DNA from: Bifidobacterium longum subsp. infantis ATCC 15697 = JCM 1222 = DSM 20088
GTDB taxonomy: Bacteria > Actinomycetota > Actinomycetes > Actinomycetales > Bifidobacteriaceae
Reading direction: 5' to 3'
Assembly (NCBI RefSeq): GCF_000269965.1
Contig: NC_017219.1
Location: 1,922,001 to 1,986,000, forward strand
DNA length: 64,000 nt
Position numbers and translations under genes: made by a program. The notes beneath the pieces were generated by a model, which was not told the DNA's origin, did not search any database, and saw nothing but the letters and a program-made list of their open reading frames with translations. Of this stretch, positions 44,205-51,506 are shown in pieces (the stretch's first letter is position 1; every line of letters starts with the position of its first letter).

Positions 44205-44748
44205 AACCCACTTCGTTTCAGGGGTGAAACCCACTTCACCCAAACCGTCACAGGAACCGTCAATAGAACCGTCAAGAGAGAGTACGCGCGCCAGCAAAAC
44301 CGAAAAACCCGACACCACACGACTCCAGGCGCTCGCCAACCTCACCCCCGACCAGTCGCACCGGCAGCTCGCCGACGAAATCGGACTCGACCTGGATGCC
44401 GAACTCGCCAAGTTCCGCGACCATGCGATAGCCGGAGGCCACCTGCCGGCAGACCCGGCGGCGGCGTTCCGCAACTGGCTGAGACGCGGCCGCGAACTCA
44501 GACTCGGCAACACCAATCGAGCCGAACCGGCGCTCGCAGGCGGCTTCGCCCATCCCACGCCGCCACCCCGGAAACCCCACCGGCACAGCTACGGGTGCAC
44601 GCACGTGCTCAACCTGCTGAACCGTGACGCGCCGGACAACGACCCGCTGGCATTGCAAGCGGCGGAACTGCTCAACCAAGGAAAAACCGAAACCGAGGCG
44701 CTCGCCGCCTTGGGACTCATGAAGGACGATTTGGAGGAAATCGCATGA
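44110..44748 (+). CDS. Replication initiator, C-terminal part (+1 frame)
   Basis: The frame is 212 codons, opening with a TTG at 44110 inside the iterons. After a Pro/Ser/Thr linker (KPSQEPSIEPSREST) comes a helical domain with FRDHAIAGGHLPADPAAAFRNWLRRG, the recurrent C-terminal motif of phage initiators (FRDYW...DWDATWRNWLR). LTPDQSHRQLADEIGLDLDAEL also fits. No ribosome site is evident, so translation may depend on frameshifting from the upstream gene. The true start is uncertain. Confidence 0.65.
   Translation: MRGVKPIAPLKQVAPVKPTSPEGCNPLHPTGETHFVSGVKPTSPKPSQEPSIEPSRESTRASKTEKPDTTRLQALANLTPDQSHRQLADEIGLDLDAELAKFRDHAIAGGHLPADPAAAFRNWLRRGRELRLGNTNRAEPALAGGFAHPTPPPRKPHRHSYGCTHVLNLLNRDAPDNDPLALQAAELLNQGKTETEALAALGLMKDDLEEIA
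44116..44241. repeat. Iteron array, candidate prophage replication origin
   Basis: Copies of GGGGTGAAACCCACTTCACC (each itself an inverted repeat, GGTGAA/TTCACC) occur with GTGAAACCC or GTGCAACCC cores at 44119, 44155, 44178, 44201 and 44224. The last four are exactly 23 bp apart. A decayed copy lies between the first two. They sit inside the initiator coding region, as in lambda O. Confidence 0.8.
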
Positions 44749-45314
44749 CCAGGAAAACCGAAGCCCTCTTGTGGGTGGACATCGAGACCACCGGCACGGA
44801 TCCGCGCCACGACCTGATGCTGGAAATCGGCTTGAGGTGCACGAGCATGGACGCGAAAACCGAGTACGCGCGTTACGAGTCGGTGATAAAACCCGGCGTT
44901 CTGCCCACGGACAGGAGTTTCGCCTACGCGCATCGGATGCATGAGGAGAACGGGCTCATCGACGAGGTCATCGACGCGAGCCCCGAACTGTGCTCCACGG
45001 CGCGTGTGGCGCTCGCCGTCATCGATTTCACCCAGTCGATGGCGGAAACGCATGTGCTGCATCCGGCGGGCACGAACATGATGGGCTTCGACCTGCCGTT
45101 CTTGGAGCATTACCTGTTCACCGAGGACCAGTGGGGGCGTTTCCACCGACTGCTCTCCTACCGCGCGTTGGACATGACCGCCATCCGGTTGACCCAAACC
45201 GCGTTGGGAGCAGACCCGTACGAGCATTACACGCAGACGAAATCGCATCGTGTGACGGACTGCCTGGACATGGACATCAGCGAATACATCGAATGGCTGG
45301 ACCTCGTCAAATGA
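44745..45314 (+). CDS. DEDDh 3'-5' exonuclease (oligoribonuclease-like)
   Basis: This 189-residue protein has exo motif I WVDIETTGTDP, a second Asp in MMGFDLPFLEH, and motif III HRVTDCLDMDI with the catalytic His and Asp, resembling oligoribonuclease. It may recycle short oligonucleotides during phage replication. It overlaps its neighbours by ATGA. Confidence 0.85.
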   Translation: MTRKTEALLWVDIETTGTDPRHDLMLEIGLRCTSMDAKTEYARYESVIKPGVLPTDRSFAYAHRMHEENGLIDEVIDASPELCSTARVALAVIDFTQSMAETHVLHPAGTNMMGFDLPFLEHYLFTEDQWGRFHRLLSYRALDMTAIRLTQTALGADPYEHYTQTKSHRVTDCLDMDISEYIEWLDLVK

Positions 45315-45685
45315 GCCGCACCAACCCCACACGGGAAACACACAGGCTGACCGCCAGACGAGACCACTACCGGTGCCTGCGATGCGGCAACGAATTGGAC
45401 CACATCTGGAGCGGCCACAGCCTCCACCACCGGCACATGAGAAGCCACCCGTTCCCCGGACTGCATTCGCCAGCCAACCTCATCCATTTGTGCGGCTCCG
45501 GCACCACAGGCTGCCACGGATGGGTACACAACCATCCCAAAACGGCGATGGCATACGGGTGGATCGTCAGCGGATACAACGACCACCCCGAAACCGTCCC
45601 CGTATGGGACGCGCACCAAGGCTGGCTGCTCCTCGACAACCAGGGCGGATACACGCTCTGCGACCGGGACGGCAACCCCAGATAA
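45311..45685 (+). CDS. HNH endonuclease
   Basis: This 124-residue protein has a zinc knuckle YRCLRCGNEL, then SGHSLHHRHMRSH and SPANLIHLCGSGTTGCHGWVHNHP, forming the beta-beta-alpha-metal fold with HH and N-H residues. It is ATGA-coupled to the exonuclease. This early position differs from the terminase-adjacent HNH at 51156. Confidence 0.85.
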   Translation: MSRTNPTRETHRLTARRDHYRCLRCGNELDHIWSGHSLHHRHMRSHPFPGLHSPANLIHLCGSGTTGCHGWVHNHPKTAMAYGWIVSGYNDHPETVPVWDAHQGWLLLDNQGGYTLCDRDGNPR

Positions 45686-45714
45686 CACACGCAAGCAAAC
45701 CGACACGGAAACAA

Positions 45715-45736
45715 GCCGGCGCTCGCCGGCTAAGGG
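45715..45736 (+). promoter_or_regulatory. Hairpin leader, copy 1
   Basis: GCCGGCGCTCGCCGGC (45715-45730) forms a 6-bp stem with a GCTC loop, followed by TAAGGGAAGGG and a start codon at 45746. A near-identical unit precedes 46819. Confidence 0.6.
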
Positions 45737-45745
45737 AAGGGAAGC

Positions 45746-46156
45746 ATGACGTTCGAACAGACGAACGAGAAGCAACGCCAACGCATGAAGGCGGACGCCA
45801 GGTCGCACATGGAAGCGGCCCGGATGATACTGGCCAGCCCGCTCTACGCGAGGCTCAGGGGCGGCGAGGACCTGTACACGGCCGTCTGGGCGTTGTGGGA
45901 ATCACTCGCCGGCACGGGATTGTCGAACATGAAGGCGGGCGCGGTATGCCACGCATGCAAGACCCGTGACCTCGACCAATTGGATTGGGCGCTCACATCG
46001 ATAGCCGAAACCGGGTCGATACGATCATCCTCCACACCCACCAAACACCCATTGCACTGCACCAACTGCGGCAAGGAATGCAGGCCGCACGCCGGCACCG
46101 CGATCCTCTGCAAACAATGCAAGGAAAACCTCCGAAGAAGAAAAACAAAACCATGA
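45746..46156 (+). CDS. Phage protein with C-terminal zinc ribbon
   Basis: This 136-residue protein has a helical N-terminus (ARSHMEAARMILASPLYARL) and a CxxC ribbon near the end (LHCTNCGKECRPHAGTAILC). Unknown function. Confidence 0.65.
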   Translation: MTFEQTNEKQRQRMKADARSHMEAARMILASPLYARLRGGEDLYTAVWALWESLAGTGLSNMKAGAVCHACKTRDLDQLDWALTSIAETGSIRSSSTPTKHPLHCTNCGKECRPHAGTAILCKQCKENLRRRKTKP

Positions 46157-46455
46157 ACAACCTGGACAAGTACATAGCCCGATGCCGGCTCAACCTCGAA
46201 CCCCACCACCTCCAACCCGCAGACGAAACCGACGACAAACATTGCATCATCTGCGACATCAGCGGCGCTCGCCGGCATATCCGCATGGACGGTCTATGCA
46301 TCAACTGCCACCTCAAATGGAGACGCAAACACGATCCCGCATACCGCAAACGGGTCAACGACTACCAGCATCGATGGCAACAGGAGCATCCCAACGAATT
46401 CCGCGAAATGAAACGCCGCTACGAGCAGAGGAAACGAGCAAAGGAACACCAATGA
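46153..46455 (+). CDS. Small zinc-knuckle phage protein
   Basis: This 100-residue protein has paired cysteines CIICDISGARRHIRMDGLC and a very basic C-terminus (RRYEQRKRAKEHQ). ATGA overlaps link it to both neighbours. It may bind nucleic acid; family not recognised. Confidence 0.6.
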   Translation: MNNLDKYIARCRLNLEPHHLQPADETDDKHCIICDISGARRHIRMDGLCINCHLKWRRKHDPAYRKRVNDYQHRWQQEHPNEFREMKRRYEQRKRAKEHQ

Positions 46456-46757
46456 GCGTCAAAACCTACACAGACTCCACCACACGAATCATCACCAAAA
46501 CCATCGAAGAACACGTCTGGGAAATCCACTGCGACGCCATCGGATGCAACAACAGCCTCGAATTCCGGGAAAACCAGGACACCGGAGACATCACAGCAGA
46601 CGGCGACTACACCGGCCCCGACATGGACACCGAATGGCTCGACGTCCACGACACAGACACCGCCATCCAAACCGCACTCCAACACGGCTGGCAAGAAGGC
46701 AACAAAGGCCTCCAACGAGGCCACCTCTACTGCCCCACACACAACGAAAACCAATAA
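46452..46757 (+). CDS. Small acidic phage protein
   Basis: This 101-residue protein is rich in D, E and T (ENQDTGDITADGDYTGPDMD). Scattered cysteines and histidines at both ends (HCDAIGCNN, HLYCPTH) suggest a zinc site. Unknown function. Confidence 0.6.
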   Translation: MSVKTYTDSTTRIITKTIEEHVWEIHCDAIGCNNSLEFRENQDTGDITADGDYTGPDMDTEWLDVHDTDTAIQTALQHGWQEGNKGLQRGHLYCPTHNENQ

Positions 46758-46784
46758 AACACCAACAACCAAAAAAGAAACAAC

Positions 46785-46812
46785 GCCGGCGCTCGCCGGC
46801 ATAGGGAAAGGA
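46785..46812 (+). promoter_or_regulatory. Hairpin leader, copy 2
   Basis: GCCGGCGCTCGCCGGC (46785-46800) is followed by ATAGGGAAAGGAG and ATG 46819. It is the same 16-bp hairpin plus purine ribosome site as at 45715. Confidence 0.6.
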
Positions 46813-46818
46813 GAGCCG

Positions 46819-47028
46819 ATGACCGCACTGCTTGTTGGACGATTGCGCGAACTCGCGACGCAGACCCATCTGCTCGAGAAGAAAGTGGATGCTCTCGGCT
46901 GGATGGCCGCCAACGGCCCGCAGACATTGAAATCAATGCCCCGCGCCCAGGCGCATCTCATGCTCGCCGAATGCGATCTGCTGGACGCAATCGAAAACAA
47001 CGAAAAGGAGGAGAATGACAATGAGTGA
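46819..47028 (+). CDS. Small helical phage protein
   Basis: This 69-residue predicted coiled coil (LLVGRLRELATQTHLLEKKV) has an acidic C-terminus. GGAGAG precedes the start and the repeated hairpin leader lies upstream. Unknown. Confidence 0.55.
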   Translation: MTALLVGRLRELATQTHLLEKKVDALGWMAANGPQTLKSMPRAQAHLMLAECDLLDAIENNEKEENDNE

Positions 47029-47659
47029 GAAACCCTTCTGGGAGGGCAAGACCTGCGAGGAGATGGCCGGACTGCACGTCAAGGCCGTGTTCAAAAACGG
47101 TGTCACGATTACTGGCCAGCTCAGCCGTTTCGGCGGTATACCCATATCCACCGAAGGCATGAACAGTCCCATCCCGATCTCGTCCAACACGTTAAATTTC
47201 CGACCTCACAGGGAAATCTCCTCCGTCGAACTGTTGGATTCCCTAGAGTATGAGCGTATCGACAATATCGAAGACGTGCGCGAAGGCGATATTTTCGTTG
47301 CCAAAGACTTGAACCGATACTCCGTCTGCTCCGTCCTCCGCAAGGAACATGGCGAGGACAATATCATTCAAGTGCATGTCGTAGGTGTCGGCCAGTTCGC
47401 TATTCTACGTAGCGCTTTCTCGTATGCTCTCCGCCCGAAGCCTCAACTTCCCAACCATGGCGGACTTTGGTTAGACAAAAACGGGAAAACATGGATTGTA
47501 TCCGATGACAGCACTATGCTTTACGACCCCAAATCCATAACGTGGCTCGGCTTCATCAGTCCGACCAGATCGATACTCGGGGGGATATCCTATGGAACTC
47601 ATGGCGACGCTGCAATTAAACTCGCCCCATTCCGCCCGGCAAAGGCGGTGGAAGCATGA
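47021..47659 (+). CDS. Phage protein of unknown function
   Basis: This 212-residue beta-rich protein opens with a segment resembling an Sm-like strand pair (HVKAVFKNGVTITGQLSRFG), then two more repeats of small beta units. Codon use from about 47100 to 47640 is less GC-biased than that of its neighbours, suggesting a separate origin. ATG 47021 with AAGGAGGAG seven bases upstream is preferred over ATG 47015. Confidence 0.6.
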   Translation: MSEKPFWEGKTCEEMAGLHVKAVFKNGVTITGQLSRFGGIPISTEGMNSPIPISSNTLNFRPHREISSVELLDSLEYERIDNIEDVREGDIFVAKDLNRYSVCSVLRKEHGEDNIIQVHVVGVGQFAILRSAFSYALRPKPQLPNHGGLWLDKNGKTWIVSDDSTMLYDPKSITWLGFISPTRSILGGISYGTHGDAAIKLAPFRPAKAVEA

Positions 47660-48064
47660 GCAATCGTATCGTGAAATTGCCCTCGGTTGAATCTTTCGGC
47701 CGTCTCACGCCCGACAAGTGGCTTTTGTTGAAGACGCTTGAGGAGGCGGCGGAGATGGTGCAGGCCGGTGCCATCGGCACCGACAGACCCGAGCGGCATT
47801 GGCCAGGAGTTCGATGACCATGCGAATTGCCTCGCCTGCTTCGGGGTGAACGTGGGCGGCGAGCTTGGCGATGACCGGGACAGGGCGAAGGTCGGATGGA
47901 TAGGTTACGTGCGCGACCAGCGCCGCCAGGCCATGCTCGGTGAACTGGCTGACGTGTTGCAGACGGTCGGCAACCTGATCGCCGCGTTCGGTATCACCGA
48001 CGAAGAAGTGGCACAGGCGATGGACGACTGTCTGGAACGCAATCGGGAAAGAGGTCGGCTGTGA
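47656..48064 (+). pseudogene. MazG-like nucleotide pyrophosphohydrolase, frameshifted
   Basis: The first frame (ATG 47656) begins MSNRIVKLPSVESFGRLTPD and WLLLKTLEEAAEMVQAG, the N-terminus of phage MazG-like proteins, but stops at 47817. A second frame, shifted by +1 and open to 48064, carries the expected remainder: DDHANCLACFGVNVGGE, RDQRRQAMLGELADVLQTVG and ITDEEVAQAMDDCLERNRER. The family motif ELADVLQTV is intact. The shift falls at about 47780-47800. This is a disrupted gene or a sequencing error; no slippery site is obvious. Confidence 0.7.
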
Positions 48065-48363
48065 GCATCATCAGTAGTGAGGCGGAACGCCTCTATCCCA
48101 CTCTCACGATCGATTCCACGCATGACGCACTGGCACAGGTCTACACCAGTGACGATTTGCAGGAGGCGTACATGGCCGGAGCCTCACGCCAGCACACGGA
48201 CGAGGAAATCAGGGCGGCTTGTCTGGCAATCATGCCCTATGTGATATCCCAGCCGTCACAACAGGTGTTCGATTTCCTCACGAAGGCACCCGGCGCATAT
48301 CCCGGCCAGGAAATCGTGCGGAAGGTCATTGAGGCAATGCAAAGAAAGGCAACGGAAGAATGA
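48061..48363 (+). CDS. Small phage protein
   Basis: This 100-residue protein starts with GTG 48061 at the previous stop. It is helical (IRAACLAIMPYVISQPSQQV). Unknown. Confidence 0.55.
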   Translation: MSIISSEAERLYPTLTIDSTHDALAQVYTSDDLQEAYMAGASRQHTDEEIRAACLAIMPYVISQPSQQVFDFLTKAPGAYPGQEIVRKVIEAMQRKATEE

Positions 48364-48722
48364 ATCTTTTAGATGAAACCAAGAGTGCGATCTCACGAAG
48401 CAAGCATTCGGCCGATGACGTTCGATTCGTAGGCTCCCGCGACGAGAAGCTGGGAATTCCGTGGAGTCAGGCCGAAAAGGTGCTCGACATCGATTACGAC
48501 GACGGATACGGCAGTCAGGAGATAGCCGCCGATCTGGTCGTGGCGTTCACTGATGGCGGGTTCTTGCGCCGCGAGGAATACGACGGCAGCGAATGGTGGG
48601 AGTACGAGCCTCCGTTCAGAGTCCCGACATCGCAGAAGCCGTTCAAACTCGTGAAGCTGACCAGCTATTCCACACGGTTGCTTGTGGACATCAATTACCC
48701 GATGGAGGCAACGGAGGAATGA
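48360..48722 (+). CDS. Phage protein of unknown function
   Basis: This 120-residue protein has an acidic centre (VLDIDYDDGYGSQEIAADLV) and a segment rich in W and E (EYDGSEWWEYEPP). It is ATGA-coupled to both neighbours. The repeated GGAATGA junctions show one tightly packed operon. Confidence 0.55.
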   Translation: MNLLDETKSAISRSKHSADDVRFVGSRDEKLGIPWSQAEKVLDIDYDDGYGSQEIAADLVVAFTDGGFLRREEYDGSEWWEYEPPFRVPTSQKPFKLVKLTSYSTRLLVDINYPMEATEE

Positions 48723-48943
48723 GCGACATGAGGAGCTTCATCAAGGTTGAGCACAGTCGTTTCACTCAAGGAGGAACCGTGACATATAAGGCGAAGATAT
48801 TCACCCGCGAGCAGTTCGGCAACGTGATTGCCGCCGCCATCTACGACTACGAACACTCGCCCGCGAAATGCCTCTACACGACCAATGACACGGCAGACAA
48901 ACTCTACGACCGGTACGGCACGGAAACCGAGGCGGAGGAATGA
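48719..48943 (+). CDS. Small phage protein
   Basis: This 74-residue protein has a second in-frame ATG four codons in. It contains YKAKIFTREQFGNVIAAAIY. Unknown. Confidence 0.5.
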   Translation: MSDMRSFIKVEHSRFTQGGTVTYKAKIFTREQFGNVIAAAIYDYEHSPAKCLYTTNDTADKLYDRYGTETEAEE

Positions 48944-49149
48944 ACGGAGTACAGCTTACCAACCATCTGACCGCGCAATTCAGGGCATCAGACATAAGCC
49001 GGTACGAGGCCAGAATCACCGAGGACGGCGGCTTCAGAGACTACCTGTACGCCATGAGCCTCAAACGTCTCAAACGCAAGTGCGAGAGGTACGCGAAACG
49101 TGAACGCAAGGCCATCGAATATGTCACCACACTCAAGGAGGAATCATGA
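48940..49149 (+). CDS. Small basic phage protein
   Basis: This 69-residue protein has a Lys/Arg-rich C-terminal helix (LKRLKRKCERYAKRERKA). Unknown; nucleic-acid contact is plausible. Confidence 0.5.
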   Translation: MNGVQLTNHLTAQFRASDISRYEARITEDGGFRDYLYAMSLKRLKRKCERYAKRERKAIEYVTTLKEES

Positions 49150-49334
49150 GCGCGACGAACAACCAGCGTGAGATGATACTCAAATGGCATAAAGGCAAGG
49201 ACGCGACACCCGAGTACACGGCGAAACTCCTCGGTTTGCCGTTGAGCGAGGTGCTGTACGTGATCGAGCATCCCGAACCGCCGAAATCACGCGCGGACGC
49301 GTGGACACCGGAATTCATCGAACCACTGGTCTGA
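49146..49334 (+). CDS. Small phage protein
   Basis: This 62-residue protein has a helix-turn-helix-like middle (TPEYTAKLLGLPLSEVLYVI). ATGA-coupled upstream. Unknown. Confidence 0.5.
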   Translation: MSATNNQREMILKWHKGKDATPEYTAKLLGLPLSEVLYVIEHPEPPKSRADAWTPEFIEPLV

Positions 49335-49412
49335 AAAATACCGATAAACACACGCGAATACATGACTGAATTCAGCGTAAAAACACTGAATCCAACGAAA
49401 GACAAAACGAAA

Positions 49413-49434
49413 CCCTCCACCAACAGGCGGAGGG
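49413..49434 (+). other. Intergenic hairpin
   Basis: CCCTCC (49413-49418) and GGAGGG (49429-49434) can pair around a 10-nt loop in the 150-bp gap. No T-run, so termination is doubtful. Confidence 0.4.
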
Positions 49435-49484
49435 CACGCTCACCAAAGCACCATCATAGCCGGAACGTGGAGGGTTTCAACATA

Positions 49485-50258
49485 ATGTTCATCACCACCG
49501 AACCATGCCAATACTGCGGCAGCCGACAGGTCGAGGCACCATGGACGCTCTGCCGGGACTGCCGCCGCGTCTACGCGAAAACGCTCCACCGGCTCCGCCG
49601 CGACATGATGCTCCTGCAACAGGTGTCCCGTCACGCCTACAAGCTCGGAGAACCCGGAGCGGGCGGCAAACCGCAAGGAGGCGCGGCGCCCGCGCCCATC
49701 AACCTCCACGCGCAGGACATGCTCGACCAGATCGAGGACGGCTTGCAGGACATGTGGAACGAAACCGGCGTGGAAAGCCGTCCGAGATGGCAGACCCTGC
49801 TCAGGGACTCGCCACGACGACTGCCCGACCTATGCCGCGCCAGCCGTTCGGGACATTGGCTGACATGGCTCATCCACACCTGCGAGCGCATCGAACCGCT
49901 CGTGGACCGCAGGCCACGCACGCGCCGGATAATCGGCGTCTGCCCCGAATGCGGACGCGAGGTCATGGCCGCGAAAGGCGAATCACTGCTGCTATGCAAA
50001 TGCGGCAACCCAATCAACGTGGTCGAGCTGCGCGAGCAGAGCCGAGACAAGGCCGAGGCAATCCACCTGACCAAGACCCCTGCGGGCATGAGCCAGTGGC
50101 TCAAGGACAACTACGGATACGAGGTCAGCCGCAAAGTAATCATCATGTGGATACGCCGGGGCAAACTCCCCAGCAGCAAGCCAATAGAAGGCGGATACTA
50201 CGAATTCAGCATCAGGGAGATAGTCAGCATGGCAATGGCATATTCCAGCCGGCAGTAG
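49485..50258 (+). CDS. Late-gene-type DNA-binding phage protein (two zinc ribbons, HTH)
   Basis: This 257-residue protein has an N-terminal zinc ribbon (CQYCGSRQVEAPWTLCRDC), a helical centre, a second ribbon (GVCPECGREV, then LLLCKCGNP) and a C-terminal MerR-like HTH (MSQWLKDNYGYEVSRKVIIM, then RRGKLPSSKP). Such zinc-plus-HTH proteins just before packaging genes often control late transcription. That role is inferred. ATG 49485 follows GGAGGG at a long spacing. Confidence 0.7.
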   Translation: MFITTEPCQYCGSRQVEAPWTLCRDCRRVYAKTLHRLRRDMMLLQQVSRHAYKLGEPGAGGKPQGGAAPAPINLHAQDMLDQIEDGLQDMWNETGVESRPRWQTLLRDSPRRLPDLCRASRSGHWLTWLIHTCERIEPLVDRRPRTRRIIGVCPECGREVMAAKGESLLLCKCGNPINVVELREQSRDKAEAIHLTKTPAGMSQWLKDNYGYEVSRKVIIMWIRRGKLPSSKPIEGGYYEFSIREIVSMAMAYSSRQ

Positions 50259-50347
50259 GCTGTTGCCACCCCGTGGTATACTCCGTATCAGGATAAGTGC
50301 GAAAGCCTCTGGGACATACATCTCAGGGGCTTTACTCATACCCACCT

Positions 50348-50423
50348 ATGCGCGTAGCTCAGCAGGTAGAGCAGCGGTCTCCAAAACCGCAGGTCGTTGG
50401 ATCGAAGCCAACCGCGTATGCCA
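50348..50423 (+). tRNA. Prophage tRNA-Trp (CCA)
   Basis: Full cloverleaf: acceptor ATGCGCG/CGCGTAT with one G-T pair, D arm GCTC-AGCAGGTA-GAGC, anticodon arm GCGGT-CTCCAAA-ACCGC with anticodon CCA, and T arm GTTGG-ATCGAAG-CCAAC. Discriminator G is at 50420 and CCA is encoded at 50421-50423. The T loop starts ATCGAAG instead of TTCGAAT, a departure from the usual bacterial sequence. Confidence 0.9.
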
Positions 50424-50424
50424 C

Positions 50425-50525
50425 GGCTTGCGTACGGTAGAGGCCTAACCGGTCGCGCTGGGATAGCGTGACCGGGAGTAAACACCGACACTCTCTCGCG
50501 AATTCGAATCTCGCCCAAGCCACCA
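50425..50525 (+). tRNA. Noncanonical class-II tRNA-like gene
   Basis: It begins one base after the CCA of tRNA-Trp. Acceptor GGCTTG pairs with CAAGCC (50516-50521), then A and encoded CCA. D arm CGGT-AGAGGCCTA-ACCG contains the GG pair. The T arm is GCGAA-TTCGAAT-CTCGC (4 of 5 pairs). A variable arm GGGAGT/ACTCTC fits class II (Leu/Ser/Tyr type). The middle arm CCGGTCGCGCT/AGCGTGACCGG can form 11 bp with loop GGGAT. As a 5-bp stem it gives loop TGGGATA, with G instead of U33. The amino-acid identity is undetermined. Confidence 0.6.
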
Positions 50526-50552
50526 AACACGTCCCACACATCGGAGAACATC

Positions 50553-50669
50553 ATGCATAAAAACGAAAAAGACGTGGATACGCGAATCGAAAAGCTCGAA
50601 ACACGCATCCACGTCTTGGAAATGCAGGTCATACAACTGAAAAAAGAACTGACCTGCGACCGTCACTGA
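50553..50669 (+). CDS. 38-residue coiled-coil peptide
   Basis: ATG 50553 follows GGAGAA. The frame encodes MHKNEKDVDTRIEKLETRIH and a further leucine/isoleucine heptad run ending KKELTCDRH. Its regular charged heptads suggest a short parallel coiled coil. Unknown role. Confidence 0.55.
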   Translation: MHKNEKDVDTRIEKLETRIHVLEMQVIQLKKELTCDRH

Positions 50670-50878
50670 ATGTCGATATCATCATCCAACCCGACACGGG
50701 ATGTCAACGAATCCCCGGCTTCACCCGGAGTCGAACCGACCCATATCGTCGAATCCTGCTGTGACAGCGTGAACTCGAAATGCTCAAGCACCCCAACGAC
50801 ATGACTTCTGCCCGGCCCGTCGTAGGAAACCTCGCGTCCGAGATCCGCATAAACCAGATCACGAATCTTCTTCTTCAT
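50663..50878 (-). CDS. Lone leftward small phage protein
   Basis: This 71-residue protein starts at ATG 50878 directly after AGGAGGTGAAT, a near-perfect ribosome site. It is acidic at the end (GLDDDIDIQ). It is the only leftward gene in this stretch and its end overlaps the coiled-coil gene by 7 bp. Unknown. Confidence 0.65.
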   Translation of the reverse strand: MKKKIRDLVYADLGREVSYDGPGRSHVVGVLEHFEFTLSQQDSTIWVGSTPGEAGDSLTSRVGLDDDIDIQ

Positions 50879-50961
50879 ATTCACCTCCTTAGGTAGTGGA
50901 TGTATATGAAATCCTAGTTACCGTCCCTTATTGCAAATTCCATAGCCTCGAGGTGATCGCA

Positions 50962-51159
50962 ATGCCCAGCCAGCCGACAATCAACCTCCAAATCACAGAC
51001 GCCCAGGGGCATGTGCTCGGCGAAATCGAGTACCTCACCGTACCGACGCGCACCACCCCCGACGGGCACATCATCGTGGACGACCTCACACCCGTCATCA
51101 CGGCCTCCGCCCAAGCCTTTACCGACACATGGCAACGCCTCTGCGAGGGCACACCATGA
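50962..51159 (+). CDS. Small phage protein before HNH gene
   Basis: This 65-residue beta-rich protein (INLQITDAQGHVLGEIEYLT) has GAGGTGAT before ATG 50962. ATGA overlap with the HNH gene. Unknown. Confidence 0.6.
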   Translation: MPSQPTINLQITDAQGHVLGEIEYLTVPTRTTPDGHIIVDDLTPVITASAQAFTDTWQRLCEGTP

Positions 51160-51506
51160 GCCGCAACGGATACAATCCACGACAACGCAACGGGCACAGG
51201 CGCAGGCAGAACAGGGCGCGGGTCAAAGCCGCCAACACATGCTGCTACATTTGCGGCAGACCAATCGACTACACACTGAAGTCACCTGACCCGTGGAGCT
51301 ACGTGCTCGACGAAACAATCCCAATCGCACGAGGCGGCACGCTCACCTACAACAACAGCGGAGCCGCACACCGATGGTGCAACCAAATCAAAGGCACGCA
51401 CACATTGGAATGGGCGCGCAGGGAAGTCGCCAATATTCTCAACGGCAAAGGTAAAGGCATGCAAGCGCGACCAACTTCAATCCCATTCACCCGGCTCGAC
51501 GTGTGA
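51156..51506 (+). CDS. HNH endonuclease next to terminase
   Basis: This 116-residue protein has a basic N-terminus (RQRNGHRRRQNRARVKA), zinc pair CCYICGRPI, and the HNH core DETIPIARGGTLTYNNSGAA with HRWCNQIKG. HNH proteins beside terminase genes of cos phages join in cos cleavage and packaging. The position directly upstream of terS supports that. Confidence 0.9.
   Translation: MSRNGYNPRQRNGHRRRQNRARVKAANTCCYICGRPIDYTLKSPDPWSYVLDETIPIARGGTLTYNNSGAAHRWCNQIKGTHTLEWARREVANILNGKGKGMQARPTSIPFTRLDV

Noticed and set aside
45224..45808. Leftward frame antisense to the early HNH gene
   Set aside because: Shadow of the HNH gene; Val/Leu-rich with no domain.
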